From contig NZ_JABURY010000006.1 in NCBI RefSeq assembly GCF_014489845.1, positions 434,001 through 498,000 of the forward strand: 64,000 nucleotides of DNA, written 5' to 3'. Below the pieces are notes generated by a model. The model had not been told where the DNA came from, made no database searches, and was given only the letters and a program-made list of their open reading frames with translations. This stretch comes from Frischella japonica. Its GTDB lineage: Bacteria > Pseudomonadota > Gammaproteobacteria > Enterobacterales > Orbaceae. Each line of letters opens with the position of its first letter. Positions within the stretch are counted from its first letter, which is position 1. The translations under genes were made by a program, and so were the position numbers. This document shows, in pieces, positions 1-10,178 of the stretch.

Positions 1-1299
1 CCATTAATGATTCTTGCTGAAAGCTTTTGGTTATCATGTTATGCAGTCTTTTGTTTGATATATATAGCAAATTGGTTTCCCTATCATGTTGTTGATAATA
101 AATGGCAATATTTTAGACAATTGTTGCGTTTACAATGGTTATTAACTTTACTATTTTTACCACTACAACTAATTATTTTTAATGGAATAAGCGGTGTAAG
201 TTTGGTGGCAAACTTGCTAGCAATACCACTTATCACAATAATCATCTTTCCTGCAATTTTGATGTTATTAGTTTTCAGTATAATTGGTAATGTTTATATT
301 ACAGTTTGGTTTGGTTTTATTGCGGATCAAACACTTTATTATTTATTTGCTTTTCTCAAACCTATTGCTACATTTTGGATTAATGTAGAACAAGCCTATT
401 TTCTGTTGAGTTTAAGCGGATGGTTAATGCTGATTATTTTGCGGATCAGTTTTTGGCGTAATTATTTTATATCCTGTCTTTTAATTTTGATAATTTTGCT
501 TACTCCCTTATTAAAATCTAACCGAGTTCTATGGCGCGTAGATATGCTAGATGTAGGTCATGGATTGGCTGTTGTAATTAGGCAAAATAAATCGGCTATT
601 CTTTACGATACAGGTGCAAAATGGCAAAATAGTTCTGCTGCAGAAAGAATTATTATTCCCTTTCTAAAATGGCATGGACTTAAACTTGAGGGAATTATCA
701 TCAGTCATGAGCATAATGATCATATTGGTGGACTTAATGTAATTCAACAACATTATCCCGAAGCATGGCTAATCACATCAAAAAAGCACTTAACTAATAC
801 TTATCCATGTATAGCCGGCAAAGAAATGTCTTGGAAGAATCTAAAAATGACATTTTTATGGCCATTAAAAATGCATGATCAAGCTTTTAATGCCGAATCT
901 TGTGTGGTCAGAATAACAAGTAATAATTTTTCATTATTATTAACCGGCGATTTAGAACGACAACAGGAAGAACAGTTAGTATTAAAATATCGTAAATTAT
1001 TATTTTCAACAATTTTACAAATCCCTCATCATGGGAGCAATACTTCTTCCTCATTTGCTTTCTTATCACATGTTAATCCAAAACTTTCGATAGGATCTGT
1101 TTCACGATATAATCCTTGGAAATTACCGTCTAATAAGGCTTTACATCGTTACGAAGATCTTAAATTAAAGTTTCTTTTAACTAGTAAAACGGGGCAAATA
1201 TCACTGCTGTTTTATCAAGACAATTGGCTGATTCAATCCTATCGTAATCAAATAAAACCACGTTGGTATCATGATTGGTTTGGTGCTTTTGCTAAATAA
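1..1299 (+). CDS. comEC: ComEC/Rec2 family DNA-uptake channel, C-terminal part
   Basis: This is the 3' end of an inner-membrane competence protein that passes single-stranded DNA into the cytoplasm. The frame is open to the left edge, so the start lies outside the window; about 432 residues are visible of a family usually near 750. Several hydrophobic helices come first (roughly residues 30-170). A metallo-beta-lactamase-like domain follows, with the metal motif HEHNDHIGG, a LLLTGDLE strand and IPHHGSNTS. The neighbours msbA-lpxK-ycaR-kdsB match the E. coli ycaI(comEC) locus. The upstream half of the gene cannot be judged from here. Confidence 0.93.
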   Translation, partial: PLMILAESFWLSCYAVFCLIYIANWFPYHVVDNKWQYFRQLLRLQWLLTLLFLPLQLIIFNGISGVSLVANLLAIPLITIIIFPAILMLLVFSIIGNVYITVWFGFIADQTLYYLFAFLKPIATFWINVEQAYFLLSLSGWLMLIILRISFWRNYFISCLLILIILLTPLLKSNRVLWRVDMLDVGHGLAVVIRQNKSAILYDTGAKWQNSSAAERIIIPFLKWHGLKLEGIIISHEHNDHIGGLNVIQQHYPEAWLITSKKHLTNTYPCIAGKEMSWKNLKMTFLWPLKMHDQAFNAESCVVRITSNNFSLLLTGDLERQQEEQLVLKYRKLLFSTILQIPHHGSNTSSSFAFLSHVNPKLSIGSVSRYNPWKLPSNKALHRYEDLKLKFLLTSKTGQISLLFYQDNWLIQSYRNQIKPRWYHDWFGAFAK

Positions 1300-1341
1300 A
1301 GGTAAAATAGACCAATTCTAAACGTATTATGGATTTTTTTA

Positions 1342-3099
1342 GTGAATAAAAATACAATAGATAAAGATTTGTCTACCTGGAAAACCTTTAAGCAATTATG
1401 GCCAAATGTTTCTAAATATTGGGGCTATTTGCTGATTATCATAATTAGCTTGGTGATCAATGGTTCTTCTGACACTTATATCATTTCTTTAATTCAACCT
1501 TTATTGGATAAAGGGTTTGTTAAAAATGACCATGAATTTCTATTCAATTTAGCATTTATTGTATTAGGATTATTTTTTATTAGAGGACTTTCCAGCTATA
1601 TTTCTGGTTATATTCTCGCTTGGATTTCCGGTAAAATTGTTATGGAGATGCGTCAGAAGTTATTTGCGCATTTTGCTTATTCACCGGTAAGCTTTTTTGA
1701 TCAGAACTCAACTGGGCGATTATTATCACGAATTATTTACGATTCAGAACAGGTGGCATCTTCCTCTGCTGATTGCTTAATTAGTGTTGTACGAGAATCA
1801 ATTTATTTAACTGGATTAGTTTGTGTCATGTTTTATAACAGCTGGCAATTATCATTGATTCTGTTAGTAATTGGACCGATTGTCGGCGTTTTGATTGTTG
1901 TAATTTCTAAACGATTTAGAAAACTAAGTAAAGTTATTCAAAATAGTATGGGAATGGTGACCGCTTCAGCCGAACAGATGTTAAAAGGTCATAAAGAGGT
2001 ATTAATTTTCAATGCGCAAGAAACCGAGATTAATAATTTCAAAAAGGCTAGTAATCGTATACGTCAGTTGGGTATGAAAATGGTATCCATTTCTGAACTA
2101 TCAACACCGATCATTCAAATTATCGCTTCTTTTGCGTTAGCAACAATTTTAATTTTGGCAAGTTATAAAGATGTTTTAGGTTTAACAGCAGGGGAATTTA
2201 CGGTTGTATTTACTGCAATGATTGCATTAATGAAACCATTAAGAGAATTAACTAAAGTTAATGCAAAATTTCAACGTGGAATGGCTGCATGTCAAACAAT
2301 TTTTAATGTTTTAGCACAACCTGTTGAAAACGATGATGGAAAAATAGTTTTAGCTAAAGCGATTGGTGAGATTGAGTTTAGAAACGTGACTTTTACCTAT
2401 CCAACACGTGACAAACCAGCCCTTAAAAATATTAGCTTTAAAGTTGAAGCCGGTAAATCTGTTGCATTAGTTGGGCGGTCAGGTTCCGGGAAGACAACGA
2501 TAGCAAGTTTATTAACCCGATTTTATGATATCGATGAAGGGGAAATTTTTATCGATGGTCGTAATATTAAAGATTACACGCTTGAATCATTACGAAATCA
2601 AATTGGATTAGTATCGCAAAATGTGCACCTTTTTCATGATAGTGTGAAAAATAACATTACTTATGCTCGACAAGGTCAGTATACTGATGCACAAATTTAT
2701 AGTGCAGCTGAACATGCCTATGCAATGGATTTTGTTAAAAATTTAGAACAAGGTATGGATACAATTATTGGTGAAAATGGTGTATTACTGTCTGGTGGGC
2801 AGCGTCAACGAGTTGCGATTGCTCGTGCATTATTACGTGATAATCCAATTCTCATTTTGGATGAAGCAACTTCTGCATTGGATTCTGAGTCAGAAAGAGC
2901 TATTCAATCTGCATTAAATGAATTACAAAAGAATCGTACTTCATTAGTTATTGCTCACCGTCTATCAACAATTGAAAATTCAGATGAAATTTTAGTTTTG
3001 AGTAATGGTCAGATTGTTGAACGAGGTAATCATCAAGAATTGATAGTAAAAAACGGCGCTTATGCTCAATTACATCAAATTCAATTTAGTGACCAATAA
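1342..3099 (+). CDS. msbA: Lipid A export ATP-binding/permease protein MsbA
   Basis: This is an inner-membrane ABC half-transporter that flips lipid A-core from the cytoplasmic to the periplasmic leaflet. At 585 aa it has the usual length. The N-terminal membrane domain covers about residues 25-320. The nucleotide-binding domain has Walker A GRSGSGKTT (about 377), signature LSGGQ (about 483), Walker B ILILDEATSALD (about 505) and the H-loop IAHRLS. The start is GTG; the first residues (KDLSTWKTFKQLWP) match the start of E. coli MsbA, and an ATG 12 bases upstream is in another frame and soon stops. It lies 21 nt before lpxK, as in other gammaproteobacteria. Confidence 0.97.
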   Translation: MNKNTIDKDLSTWKTFKQLWPNVSKYWGYLLIIIISLVINGSSDTYIISLIQPLLDKGFVKNDHEFLFNLAFIVLGLFFIRGLSSYISGYILAWISGKIVMEMRQKLFAHFAYSPVSFFDQNSTGRLLSRIIYDSEQVASSSADCLISVVRESIYLTGLVCVMFYNSWQLSLILLVIGPIVGVLIVVISKRFRKLSKVIQNSMGMVTASAEQMLKGHKEVLIFNAQETEINNFKKASNRIRQLGMKMVSISELSTPIIQIIASFALATILILASYKDVLGLTAGEFTVVFTAMIALMKPLRELTKVNAKFQRGMAACQTIFNVLAQPVENDDGKIVLAKAIGEIEFRNVTFTYPTRDKPALKNISFKVEAGKSVALVGRSGSGKTTIASLLTRFYDIDEGEIFIDGRNIKDYTLESLRNQIGLVSQNVHLFHDSVKNNITYARQGQYTDAQIYSAAEHAYAMDFVKNLEQGMDTIIGENGVLLSGGQRQRVAIARALLRDNPILILDEATSALDSESERAIQSALNELQKNRTSLVIAHRLSTIENSDEILVLSNGQIVERGNHQELIVKNGAYAQLHQIQFSDQ

Positions 3100-3120
3100 G
3101 ATTAATAAGGAATAGGGTAT

Positions 3121-4107
3121 ATGATAGCCAGAATTTGGTCAGGTAAAAACAAATTGTATTGGCTACTTATCCCTTTTTCACTGTTATATGGTTTGGTAGT
3201 TGTGATACGTAAAACATGTTATCGCATTGGCATCTTTAAATCTTGGCGAGCACCAATCCCTGTCATTGTTGTAGGGAATTTATCGGTTGGTGGAAATGGT
3301 AAAACACCCCTAGTGATTTATCTTGTTGAACAACTACGTATCAGAGGCTATAAGGTTGGTGTAGTGTCAAGAGGATATGGTGGTTCTAGTGAACATTATC
3401 CTTTGATAGTAAATGAAACCACATCTGCACATATTGCAGGTGATGAGCCGGTTTTAGTTTATCAACGTACTAAAGTTCCCTTTGCTGTATCACCAAAGCG
3501 AAGTGAAGCAATAAAGTTATTGTTAACACAGCATAAATTAGATTTGATCATTACTGATGATGGTCTACAACACTATGCTTTACAACGTGACATTGAGATT
3601 GTCGTTGTAGATGGTAAGAATGGTTTTGGTAATGGTTGGTATTTACCAGCAGGTCCAATGCGAGAATTACCAAGCCGCTTGAAGTGTGTCGATTTTGTGG
3701 TGGTAAATGGTCAAAGTCATCATGTATATCAACATGCTTACCTAATGACTTTGTCGCCGCATAAAGCAATAAACATGCTAACAGGTGAACAAAAGCCGGT
3801 GACAGAATTACAGTCTGTTTGTGCAATAGCCGGCATAGGTGATCCGAATCGTTTTTTCAACATGCTTAAGGTGCTTAATGTTGATGTAATAAATAATGTT
3901 TCGTTTACCGATCATCAGAAGTATTCTTTGCAGCAGTTATCAAATTTAGTCGATTCATCAGGCATTTTGTTAATGACTGAAAAAGATGCTGTTAAATGCG
4001 TTTCATTTGCGCAAAATAATTGGTGGTATTTACCGATTGATGCAATACTACCTACACCATTTATTGAAAATTTGACTCACAAAATCAACCAGTTAAAAAA
4101 TATTTAA
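3121..4107 (+). CDS. lpxK: Tetraacyldisaccharide 4'-kinase LpxK
   Basis: This kinase phosphorylates the 4' position of the lipid A disaccharide precursor at the inner membrane, giving lipid IVA. It is 328 aa, the normal length. An N-terminal hydrophobic segment (about residues 12-30) precedes an unusual Walker A region, VGNLSVGGNGKTP (about 52-64). TDDGLQHYALQRD and PAGPMRELPSRL are family hallmarks. It sits directly behind msbA and is probably cotranscribed, linking lipid A completion to its export. Confidence 0.97.
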   Translation: MIARIWSGKNKLYWLLIPFSLLYGLVVVIRKTCYRIGIFKSWRAPIPVIVVGNLSVGGNGKTPLVIYLVEQLRIRGYKVGVVSRGYGGSSEHYPLIVNETTSAHIAGDEPVLVYQRTKVPFAVSPKRSEAIKLLLTQHKLDLIITDDGLQHYALQRDIEIVVVDGKNGFGNGWYLPAGPMRELPSRLKCVDFVVVNGQSHHVYQHAYLMTLSPHKAINMLTGEQKPVTELQSVCAIAGIGDPNRFFNMLKVLNVDVINNVSFTDHQKYSLQQLSNLVDSSGILLMTEKDAVKCVSFAQNNWWYLPIDAILPTPFIENLTHKINQLKNI

Positions 4108-4131
4108 TCTATCATTTATCGGGTATGGATT

Positions 4132-4329
4132 ATGAAAGAAAAGTTATTAAGCGTTTTAGCGTGTCCGAAATGTTATACTTCATTAGATTATAATGAAAAA
4201 GAACAGATTTTAATTTGTTCACATGATCAGTTAGTTTATTTGATTTCGGATGGTATTCCGGTTTTACTTGAAGATAAAGCGAGTATAATTAAAAGTTCTA
4301 TCATGGAAAGCAATGAGGTAACACGATGA
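4132..4329 (+). CDS. ycaR: Trm112 family protein YcaR
   Basis: A small 65-aa protein with a zinc-ribbon-like beginning (LACPKC) and the conserved end [12 protein letters not shown]. coli YcaR has the same place between lpxK and kdsB. Trm112 proteins in eukaryotes activate methyltransferases; the bacterial role is not settled. Only one CxxC pair is followed by a single further cysteine (LICSH), so metal binding is uncertain. Its stop overlaps the kdsB start in an ATGA, suggesting translational coupling. Confidence 0.93.
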   Translation: MKEKLLSVLACPKCYTSLDYNEKEQILICSHDQLVYLISDGIPVLLEDKASIIKSSIMESNEVTR

Positions 4330-5090
4330 ATTATACTGTGGTCATCCCTGCTCGTTATGCTTCGACACGTTTACCTGCAAAACCATTAGCCGATATCGCT
4401 GGAAAACCGATGATTATTCGTGTTATGGAACAAGCATTAAAATCTGGCGCTCATCGCGTGATTGTTGCTACTGATAATCAATTGGTGTTTGATGTGGTAA
4501 CCGCTTATGGTGGAGAAGTAATCTTGACCAGTGATAAGCATAATTCAGGAACCGAACGCTTGGCTGAAGTAATCAATCATTGTCAATTTGCTGATGATGA
4601 AATCATTGTCAATGTGCAGGGTGACGAACCACTTATTCCACCGATTATTATTGATCAAGTAGCAGATAATTTAATGAAATATCAGACAGGCATGGCGACA
4701 TTGGCAGTGCCAATTCAATCAGTGGAAGAAGCATTTAATCCTGGTGCAGTTAAAGTTGTTACTGATAAAGATGGCTATGCCCTTTATTTTTCGCGCGCCA
4801 CTATTCCATGGGAACGCGATCGATTCGCTCAATCTCAAGAATCGATTGGTAATTTTTATTTACGTCATATTGGTATTTATGCTTACCGCGCTGGATTCAT
4901 TCGTCGCTATGTTAATTGGCAATCAACTAAGCTTGAACAGATTGAAATGTTAGAACAGTTAAGAGTTCTTTGGTATGGTGAAAAAATTCACGTGGCCATA
5001 GCTAAAGAAACACCAGCAATTGGCGTCGATACTCAGCAAGACCTTGATGCTGTAAGAACCATTTTTATTGAATTAGAGGGAAATAAATGA
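4326..5090 (+). CDS. kdsB: 3-deoxy-manno-octulosonate cytidylyltransferase KdsB
   Basis: This cytoplasmic enzyme activates KDO with CTP to give CMP-KDO for the LPS inner core. It has 254 aa, close to the usual 248-250. The nucleotide-binding start ([22 protein letters not shown]) lies at residues 4-25, and the metal-binding [10 protein letters not shown] at about 95-104. It overlaps ycaR by 4 nt upstream and the DUF2461 gene by 4 nt downstream, so all three are probably translated as a unit. Confidence 0.97.
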   Translation: MNYTVVIPARYASTRLPAKPLADIAGKPMIIRVMEQALKSGAHRVIVATDNQLVFDVVTAYGGEVILTSDKHNSGTERLAEVINHCQFADDEIIVNVQGDEPLIPPIIIDQVADNLMKYQTGMATLAVPIQSVEEAFNPGAVKVVTDKDGYALYFSRATIPWERDRFAQSQESIGNFYLRHIGIYAYRAGFIRRYVNWQSTKLEQIEMLEQLRVLWYGEKIHVAIAKETPAIGVDTQQDLDAVRTIFIELEGNK

Positions 5091-5779
5091 GTCAATTTAA
5101 AGGGTTTTCACAAGCTGGTTTAGATTTTTTACAAAATGTCTGTATTTATAACAGCCGTGAATGGTTTACCAAGAATCGTGCTATTTATGATAATGAGTTA
5201 GTTAAACCATTCCGTTTATTAGTTGAACAATTAGCGCCTGAAATGTTAAAAATCGATCAATGGTTTGAAACTAAGCCAGCAATCGGTAAAACGTTATCTC
5301 GTATCAATCGCGATACGAGATTTTCTAAAGATAAATCTTTGTATCGTGATCGCCTTTGGTTGACATTCAAACGACCAAGTAAAGATTGGAAAGAATCACC
5401 ATGTTTTTTCTTTGAAATGGATCCATATGGTTATCGATATGGTTTAGGTTACTATTGTGTGCCTAAACAAACTATGGATATCCTCCGTGAGGAAATTAAT
5501 CAAGATCATGAGAAATTCTTGCAAATGGCAAAATGTGTCAAAAAACCATTTAAGTTGGTGGGCGAAAGTTATAAACGACCTTTAGTCAAAGATTTACCGC
5601 CCAAGATTGCTAATTGGTACAACCGTAAAGATTTAGCTGCATTAGCAAGTAGTGATCACATTGAAGATATGTTCAGTGAAAAGTTGGTTGACACACTTAG
5701 CAAAGGTTTTAAGCAATTAACACCGCTATATGATTATTTATTAAAAGTCGAAATAATCAAGCATATCCCGACATTGTAA
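5087..5779 (+). CDS. DUF2461 family protein
   Basis: This 230-aa protein belongs to the uncharacterised DUF2461 (TIGR02453) family. The [12 protein letters not shown] block near the N-terminus and the central [20 protein letters not shown] block are typical. No catalytic mechanism is known to me. It overlaps kdsB by 4 nt and so shares its mRNA, but no LPS role is shown. A perfect inverted repeat follows the stop codon. Confidence 0.85.
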   Translation: MSQFKGFSQAGLDFLQNVCIYNSREWFTKNRAIYDNELVKPFRLLVEQLAPEMLKIDQWFETKPAIGKTLSRINRDTRFSKDKSLYRDRLWLTFKRPSKDWKESPCFFFEMDPYGYRYGLGYYCVPKQTMDILREEINQDHEKFLQMAKCVKKPFKLVGESYKRPLVKDLPPKIANWYNRKDLAALASSDHIEDMFSEKLVDTLSKGFKQLTPLYDYLLKVEIIKHIPTL

Positions 5780-5781
5780 TC

Positions 5782-5807
5782 ATCAATCAGGAATAATCCT
5801 GATTGAT
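5782..5807. terminator. Perfect hairpin between two convergent genes
   Basis: An 11-bp perfect stem (5782-5792 with 5797-5807) and a 4-nt loop lie between the ends of the DUF2461 gene and marC. It probably ends both transcripts, although neither side has a clear run of T. Confidence 0.5.
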
Positions 5808-5815
5808 CACTTAGG

Positions 5816-6478
5816 TCAACTTTGAGTATAAGAATGTATTAACTCTAAGATACCATTTATAATAAATTGTGTACCCATGCAAACTAACAAGAATCCCATG
5901 ATTCTTGAAGTTGCTTCAATTCCACTTTTACCAATTAGGCGCATAATACTCCCCGCGCTGCGCATACAGAACCAAAGAATAATACACAGTAAAAGGGGGA
6001 CTAAAATGGAAGCAGTATAAATAACCCATGTTGAAACATCATAGCCATCATTTTGCACCGTAGATGCCATGCTAATGATCATTGCGATGGTTCCAGGACC
6101 CGCAGTGCTTGGCATTGCTAAAGGTACAAAAGCAATATTATTAGAGGGTTCTTTCTTTTTTGCATCAGCTTCTGGTGTTTTATGGACAGGTTGTTGCGGA
6201 AATAGCATTCGAAAACCGATAAATGCAACAATTAGTCCTCCAGCTATACGCAAACCAGGTATTGAAATACCAAAAGTATTCATTACGATTTGACCACAAT
6301 AAAATGATACCACCATAATGATAAAAACATAAATACAAGTCATGTTTGATTGGTGATTACGCTCATCATTGGTCATATCACCAGATAAACCGAGCAATAG
6401 TGCAACTGTTGTGAGTGGATTTGTCAATGGAATAAACATTAACAGACCAAAACCGACAACTTGTATTAATTCAAGCAT
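5816..6478 (-). CDS. marC: MarC family inner-membrane protein
   Basis: A 220-aa protein with about six membrane helices. It is very like E. coli MarC (221 aa), sharing [20 protein letters not shown] and [20 protein letters not shown]. MarC was once linked to multiple antibiotic resistance, but that role was later disputed and its function is unknown. It is convergent with the DUF2461 gene and stands alone. A hydrophilic [12 protein letters not shown] loop sits mid-protein. Confidence 0.92.
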   Translation of the reverse strand: MLELIQVVGFGLLMFIPLTNPLTTVALLLGLSGDMTNDERNHQSNMTCIYVFIIMVVSFYCGQIVMNTFGISIPGLRIAGGLIVAFIGFRMLFPQQPVHKTPEADAKKKEPSNNIAFVPLAMPSTAGPGTIAMIISMASTVQNDGYDVSTWVIYTASILVPLLLCIILWFCMRSAGSIMRLIGKSGIEATSRIMGFLLVCMGTQFIINGILELIHSYTQS

Positions 6479-7205
6479 AAATTATAATTCTCATATTTTT
6501 ATTATGCGATATGAAAAATAAATTCTCATAAAATCTGGATGACTTAGTTTACCTTATAAAATGATTAATAAACAATTTTTAATTGCATTTTATTTTCAAA
6601 TTTAGCTCATCGTTATATACCTAATATATGCTATTAGTGTTGCTCTGAGCATATACAAATCATAATTAATAATTCAATGTATAATTTTTTAGAAAAGTTA
6701 GTGTAATGCAATTTATAATTGAGATTAAGAAGAAAACGTATGATTGTACCTTATTAAATAGCTTTAGTTACGTTTAACCAATAAATGAGGCTATATTGTA
6801 TACATTTTATCATAATAAAGAAATCATGATTGAACATCTATATAGTTTGATTTTTTTATAATTTAAGTGATTCTTATACCAAAGATATCTTATATTTCCT
6901 AACTTTAAAATATATTTTGTTTTATTACCAGCCAAAAATTTAAATGCCAAAGCAAAAAATCAAACAATAGAGTATACTCAGCTAGAATAGAATGACTTGA
7001 GCAAACCAAAAGATTATTAAGTTTTAGAAACAAATAGCACCATATTTGATGGCTTAATTACAGGGCATTAGCTATTTTGGTTAGACAATTTAATTCAGGC
7101 AGTTTATCTGTTTGATTCATGTTTTCACAGGTTTAGAAGCAAGCACATTAGATCTAAAGGAGATGATTATCTGCCTCAGCATACAAAATATATGGCGAGT
7201 GAAAC
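6479..7205. other. Gene-free AT-rich stretch between marC and an IS remnant
   Basis: No ORF in either strand looks like a protein, and no RNA gene or clear terminator is visible. The left part should hold the marC promoter. The proximity of a decayed insertion sequence suggests degraded accessory DNA. Confidence 0.5.
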
Positions 7206-7235
7206 TGTGACGGTCAACAAAAATTGGAGACATTC

Positions 7236-8055
7236 TTAGACAGTTTTTAATAAATTATATTCAAATTCTGCAGGTGAAATAAATCCCAGTTTATAATGTC
7301 TTCTTTTTTGATTATAAATAGGTTCGATGTAATCAATAATATCCGCTATGGCTTGCTCTCTACTTACATAATCTCGATAGTTGATCCTTTCTGATTTCAA
7401 TGATCTCAAAAATCGTTCAGTCACCGCATTGTCTAAGCAATTTCCTGCTCGGCTCATGCTAAGGTAATTTGATAAAATGCTAATATCTGTTGGAACTGTT
7501 CACTGCGATATTGAATACCCTGATCACAATGAAATAAAGTTGGGCTTTCTCCTTTTCGCCGCTGTATTGCCATATTTAATGCTTTAACCGTAAAGTTAAT
7601 ATTCGGCTTGTCAGAAAAGGCCCATACAATTATACGCCGAGAGCATAAATCCATGATAACAGCCAGATAGAGCCGGCCTTGTCTGGTGCGAATATAGGTA
7701 ATATCACCTGACCAATAACGGTTAATCGTCGCTGGATTAAATTGTCGATTTAAATGATTGGATGCTAATATCGACGATTTACCTCCACGAGGATAGACTT
7801 GTTGTCTCGGTCTTTTTGCAACGAGACCTAATTTTTTCATTAAGCGTCTGACCTTATCTAAACCAAGCTTAACCCCTTTTTTAATCAGTTCAACGAGCAT
7901 TCTTCTTTTTCCATATATGCCACCATTTCGTTATGAATTGATTTCATGGCTATTTCAAGCCGAGTATTAATTAATTTAAATGTACGATGCTTAATTCGAT
8001 AATAAAAGATAATGGGGTGATAATGATAAACACCGACAGATTCGAGCAGCTTCAT
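7236..8055 (-). pseudogene. IS3-family transposase OrfB (DDE integrase), broken in three pieces
   Basis: Three reading frames together make one rve/DDE transposase. An N-terminal piece of 56 aa (7885-8055, MKLLESVGVY...) contains AMKSIHNEM. The middle piece (7454-7900) carries the first two acidic residues, in WSGDITYI and FHCDQGIQY. The last piece (7236-7457) carries the third, in NCLDNAVTERF. A shift near 7915 separates the first two: YGKRRMLVEL is restored one frame over. Restoring one base near 7455 joins the last two. The element cannot make an active transposase as it stands. Confidence 0.88.
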
Positions 8056-8096
8056 TTCCTGCCGTCTTCAACATCAACGCTATTGGTTGCCGTTTG

Positions 8097-8378
8097 TCAT
8101 TTCCATTGCGAAGAAGGCTGAAGCTTTTTTAATAACTGATTATCACTTTGCAGCTGTTTAACTTGTTTCTCTAAAGCTTGTATTCGTTTTTGCTCAGGAG
8201 TCATCGCACTACTTTTAGGTGTAATACCTTGTCGCGCTTTTCTATATTGCGTTACCCAACGCTGGATTGATAAAATACTAACATTCATTCTTTTTGCGGC
8301 ATCTTTATGTGCATAACCATAATTGAGAACTAATTCTGCACACTCTTGTTCCAATTCACTACTTAATTGTCTTGTCAT
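8097..8378 (-). CDS. IS3-family transposase OrfA (helix-turn-helix)
   Basis: This 93-aa protein is the DNA-binding first ORF of an IS3-type transposase. It has a helix-turn-helix (AHKDAAKRMNVSILSIQRWV, about residues 23-42) and a leucine-zipper-like tail (IQALEKQVKQLQSDNQLLKK). The last residues (LQPSSQWK) are unlike the family. Reading one frame back after the A6G run at about 8123-8129 gives KKASAFFAMEM, the usual OrfA ending. Either a base was lost, or this run is the programmed -1 slippery site used by IS3 elements. Confidence 0.82.
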   Translation of the reverse strand: MTRQLSSELEQECAELVLNYGYAHKDAAKRMNVSILSIQRWVTQYRKARQGITPKSSAMTPEQKRIQALEKQVKQLQSDNQLLKKLQPSSQWK

Positions 8379-8604
8379 GAGATAATCTCCTTAGTTGATG
8401 GTTTATCATACCGCTAAGAATGTCTACAAGAAAAGTATACCGTTACATTACTCGAATAACTAAGAACTTATTTTAATATGAATCTGCGATAACGACTGAT
8501 TCTCTGATAGCAATATGTTTGTTTAAATTTAAATCTCGGTTTAATAGTGTTTAAGCTTAATATATTGGTTTTTAGCTGTTAGAATAATAAAAATAATAAG
8601 TCAT

Positions 8605-9219
8605 TTATAACGCAATAAACACTAATAAATCGCCTTGTTCAAAATTAATTGTTACTTGATCCTGACAGGCTTTATTACGGATACTGATTAATCCACCAAA
8701 TTCTAAGTCGGCATTGGTTAATGGATATTCGAATCCTGTAATATTCAATTTATTAACAGGACTTAAGGGAATTAATGAAATGGTTTTATCTTTTACATCA
8801 TTAATTATCATGGGAGATGTGGCAAAAAAGAATCGACAAAAATTGTCATAAAAAGTGAAATTAAAAAGATGATGATATTGTAACGCTACAGAAAGATTAC
8901 CTAAAAAGTGATCACTAGCATGTCCATTTGCACCAAAAATATCAAATTGTGTGATGCCCTTACTTGATAAAAACAGTATGGCTTTTTCAAAATCCGTTTT
9001 ATTTTGATCAGGGGTATAAATAATTTGTATATTTTTATTAATAGTTTGATTAAGTAAGCTATCCAAATCACCTATAATAAATTGTGGCACAATAGCGCTT
9101 TCAAGCAAATAATTATGATAAGCACCATCAGTGCAGGCAACAATATCATACTTATCTAACTGTGTAGGTAACGGTTTTGGTGGTTCCCCATTAACAAAAA
9201 GTAGTGCTTTTTTTACCAT
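8605..9219 (-). CDS. thiN: Thiamine diphosphokinase
   Basis: This cytoplasmic enzyme transfers pyrophosphate from ATP to thiamine to give the cofactor ThDP. Motifs include ALLFVNGEPP at the start, CTDGAY, IIGDLDSL, DQNKTDFEKAI and GANGHASDHFLGNL, all typical of the ThiN/TIGR01378 family. I chose the ATG at 9219 (204 aa) because family proteins start with the beta-strand ALLFVNG. A TTG at 9252 would add 11 residues and has an AAGGG site close by. It follows rimI by about 40 nt on the same strand. Confidence 0.9.
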   Translation of the reverse strand: MVKKALLFVNGEPPKPLPTQLDKYDIVACTDGAYHNYLLESAIVPQFIIGDLDSLLNQTINKNIQIIYTPDQNKTDFEKAILFLSSKGITQFDIFGANGHASDHFLGNLSVALQYHHLFNFTFYDNFCRFFFATSPMIINDVKDKTISLIPLSPVNKLNITGFEYPLTNADLEFGGLISIRNKACQDQVTINFEQGDLLVFIAL

Positions 9220-9260
9220 TTTATACTCATATAAGGTTAGATATTGGTTCAATTACCCTT

Positions 9261-9707
9261 CTAAAATGAAATGTTATAAGCCATAATAATCGCATCTTCA
9301 TGACCATTTTTCGTCGGATAATAATTTTTTCGGTTACTGATTTCATTAAAGCCAATTTGTTGATAGAGTGCAATTGCAGCAGCATTCGATTCCCTAACTT
9401 CTAGCCATAACACTTTAATTTTTTTTGCTTCAAGTTCTGTGATTAAATTGTTTAATATAGATCTCGCTAATCCTTGTTGACGATAATTAGGATCAATCGC
9501 TATATTAAATAATGAAGCCTCATCTAATACAGTCTGACAGATAAGAAAACCGACTAAATGATCATCAATCTCAATTTTTTTATTTAAGTAACGTTCTCCT
9601 TGATTAGAATAGAAAGTGATTTCGCTCCATGGGTATTCATGACACCGTTTTTCAAGTTGATAAGCCGCTTGAAGATCAGCGTTAATGAGTTTGGAAATTT
9701 TTTTCAT
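9261..9707 (-). CDS. rimI: Ribosomal protein S18 alanine N-acetyltransferase RimI
   Basis: A 148-aa GNAT acetyltransferase that acetylates the N-terminal alanine of S18. The acetyl-CoA loop is NYRQQGLARSIL (about residues 76-87); WLEVRESNAAAIALYQQIGF is the RimI-specific stretch. The gene starts inside the end of holD (26-nt overlap), as in E. coli, where holD-rimI also lies opposite rsmC. Confidence 0.95.
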   Translation of the reverse strand: MKKISKLINADLQAAYQLEKRCHEYPWSEITFYSNQGERYLNKKIEIDDHLVGFLICQTVLDEASLFNIAIDPNYRQQGLARSILNNLITELEAKKIKVLWLEVRESNAAAIALYQQIGFNEISNRKNYYPTKNGHEDAIIMAYNISF

Positions 9708-10098
9708 ATTGACAAAGTGTTCGCCAGAGTTGGCGCTTTTGTTGTGGTGATGATGCTAGTTCCCTTAAAGAATAGGTCTTAATAATCGCGGTGTTACGGA
9801 TATCTTGCTCGGACCAATTTTCGGGTAGAGGTGTATCAATAAACCAAATTACCGATTTGATTTCTTTAGCAGGCATTAATAATTGTGTTGGCATTAAAAC
9901 CAAACAGTCATCACTTATTACATGAATTGCATTCAATATATCTTGAAAGATCTTTTCAGTAGGATGATTCTGACTAACTACAATTAATCGAATATTATCA
10001 GTGATCTCAACTTTTGCTTCTCCTTTGATTGCCTGAGTGTTTCGCAAAATGTATTGAGGTATCTCTAGTTTATTTAAATACCAGTCTCGCTTATTCAT
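9682..10098 (-). CDS. holD: DNA polymerase III psi subunit HolD
   Basis: Psi links the clamp loader to SSB through chi during replication. The 138-aa protein matches E. coli HolD (137 aa) at the start (KRDWYLNKLEIPQYILR) and the end (RQLWRTLCQYEKNF). It is the first gene of holD-rimI-thiN, divergent from rsmC with about 80 nt between starts that must hold both promoters. Confidence 0.93.
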   Translation of the reverse strand: MNKRDWYLNKLEIPQYILRNTQAIKGEAKVEITDNIRLIVVSQNHPTEKIFQDILNAIHVISDDCLVLMPTQLLMPAKEIKSVIWFIDTPLPENWSEQDIRNTAIIKTYSLRELASSPQQKRQLWRTLCQYEKNFQTH

Positions 10099-10178
10099 AG
10101 GGTTTTATTAGTGATAAATGAAAGTTAATTGTATAATCTATCCAATATTTTATAAAGTTATTTATTCGAGGTTAATTA

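Larger units (their letters stand above)
7206..8447 (-). mobile_element. Degenerate IS3-family insertion sequence
   Basis: The 1242-bp element is bounded by imperfect terminal inverted repeats. The first 34 bases at the left (7206-7239) and the complement of the last 34 at the right (8414-8447) agree at 25 positions, including a shared block GAGACATTCTTAG-like core. Both ends begin TGT and share ACGGT. Inside are orfA and a broken orfB transposase on the minus strand, in the IS3 arrangement. I found no matching target duplication next to the ends, consistent with an old insertion. The outer bases CGAGT occur on both flanks in inverted orientation, so the exact ends may lie slightly further out. 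Confidence 0.88.
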
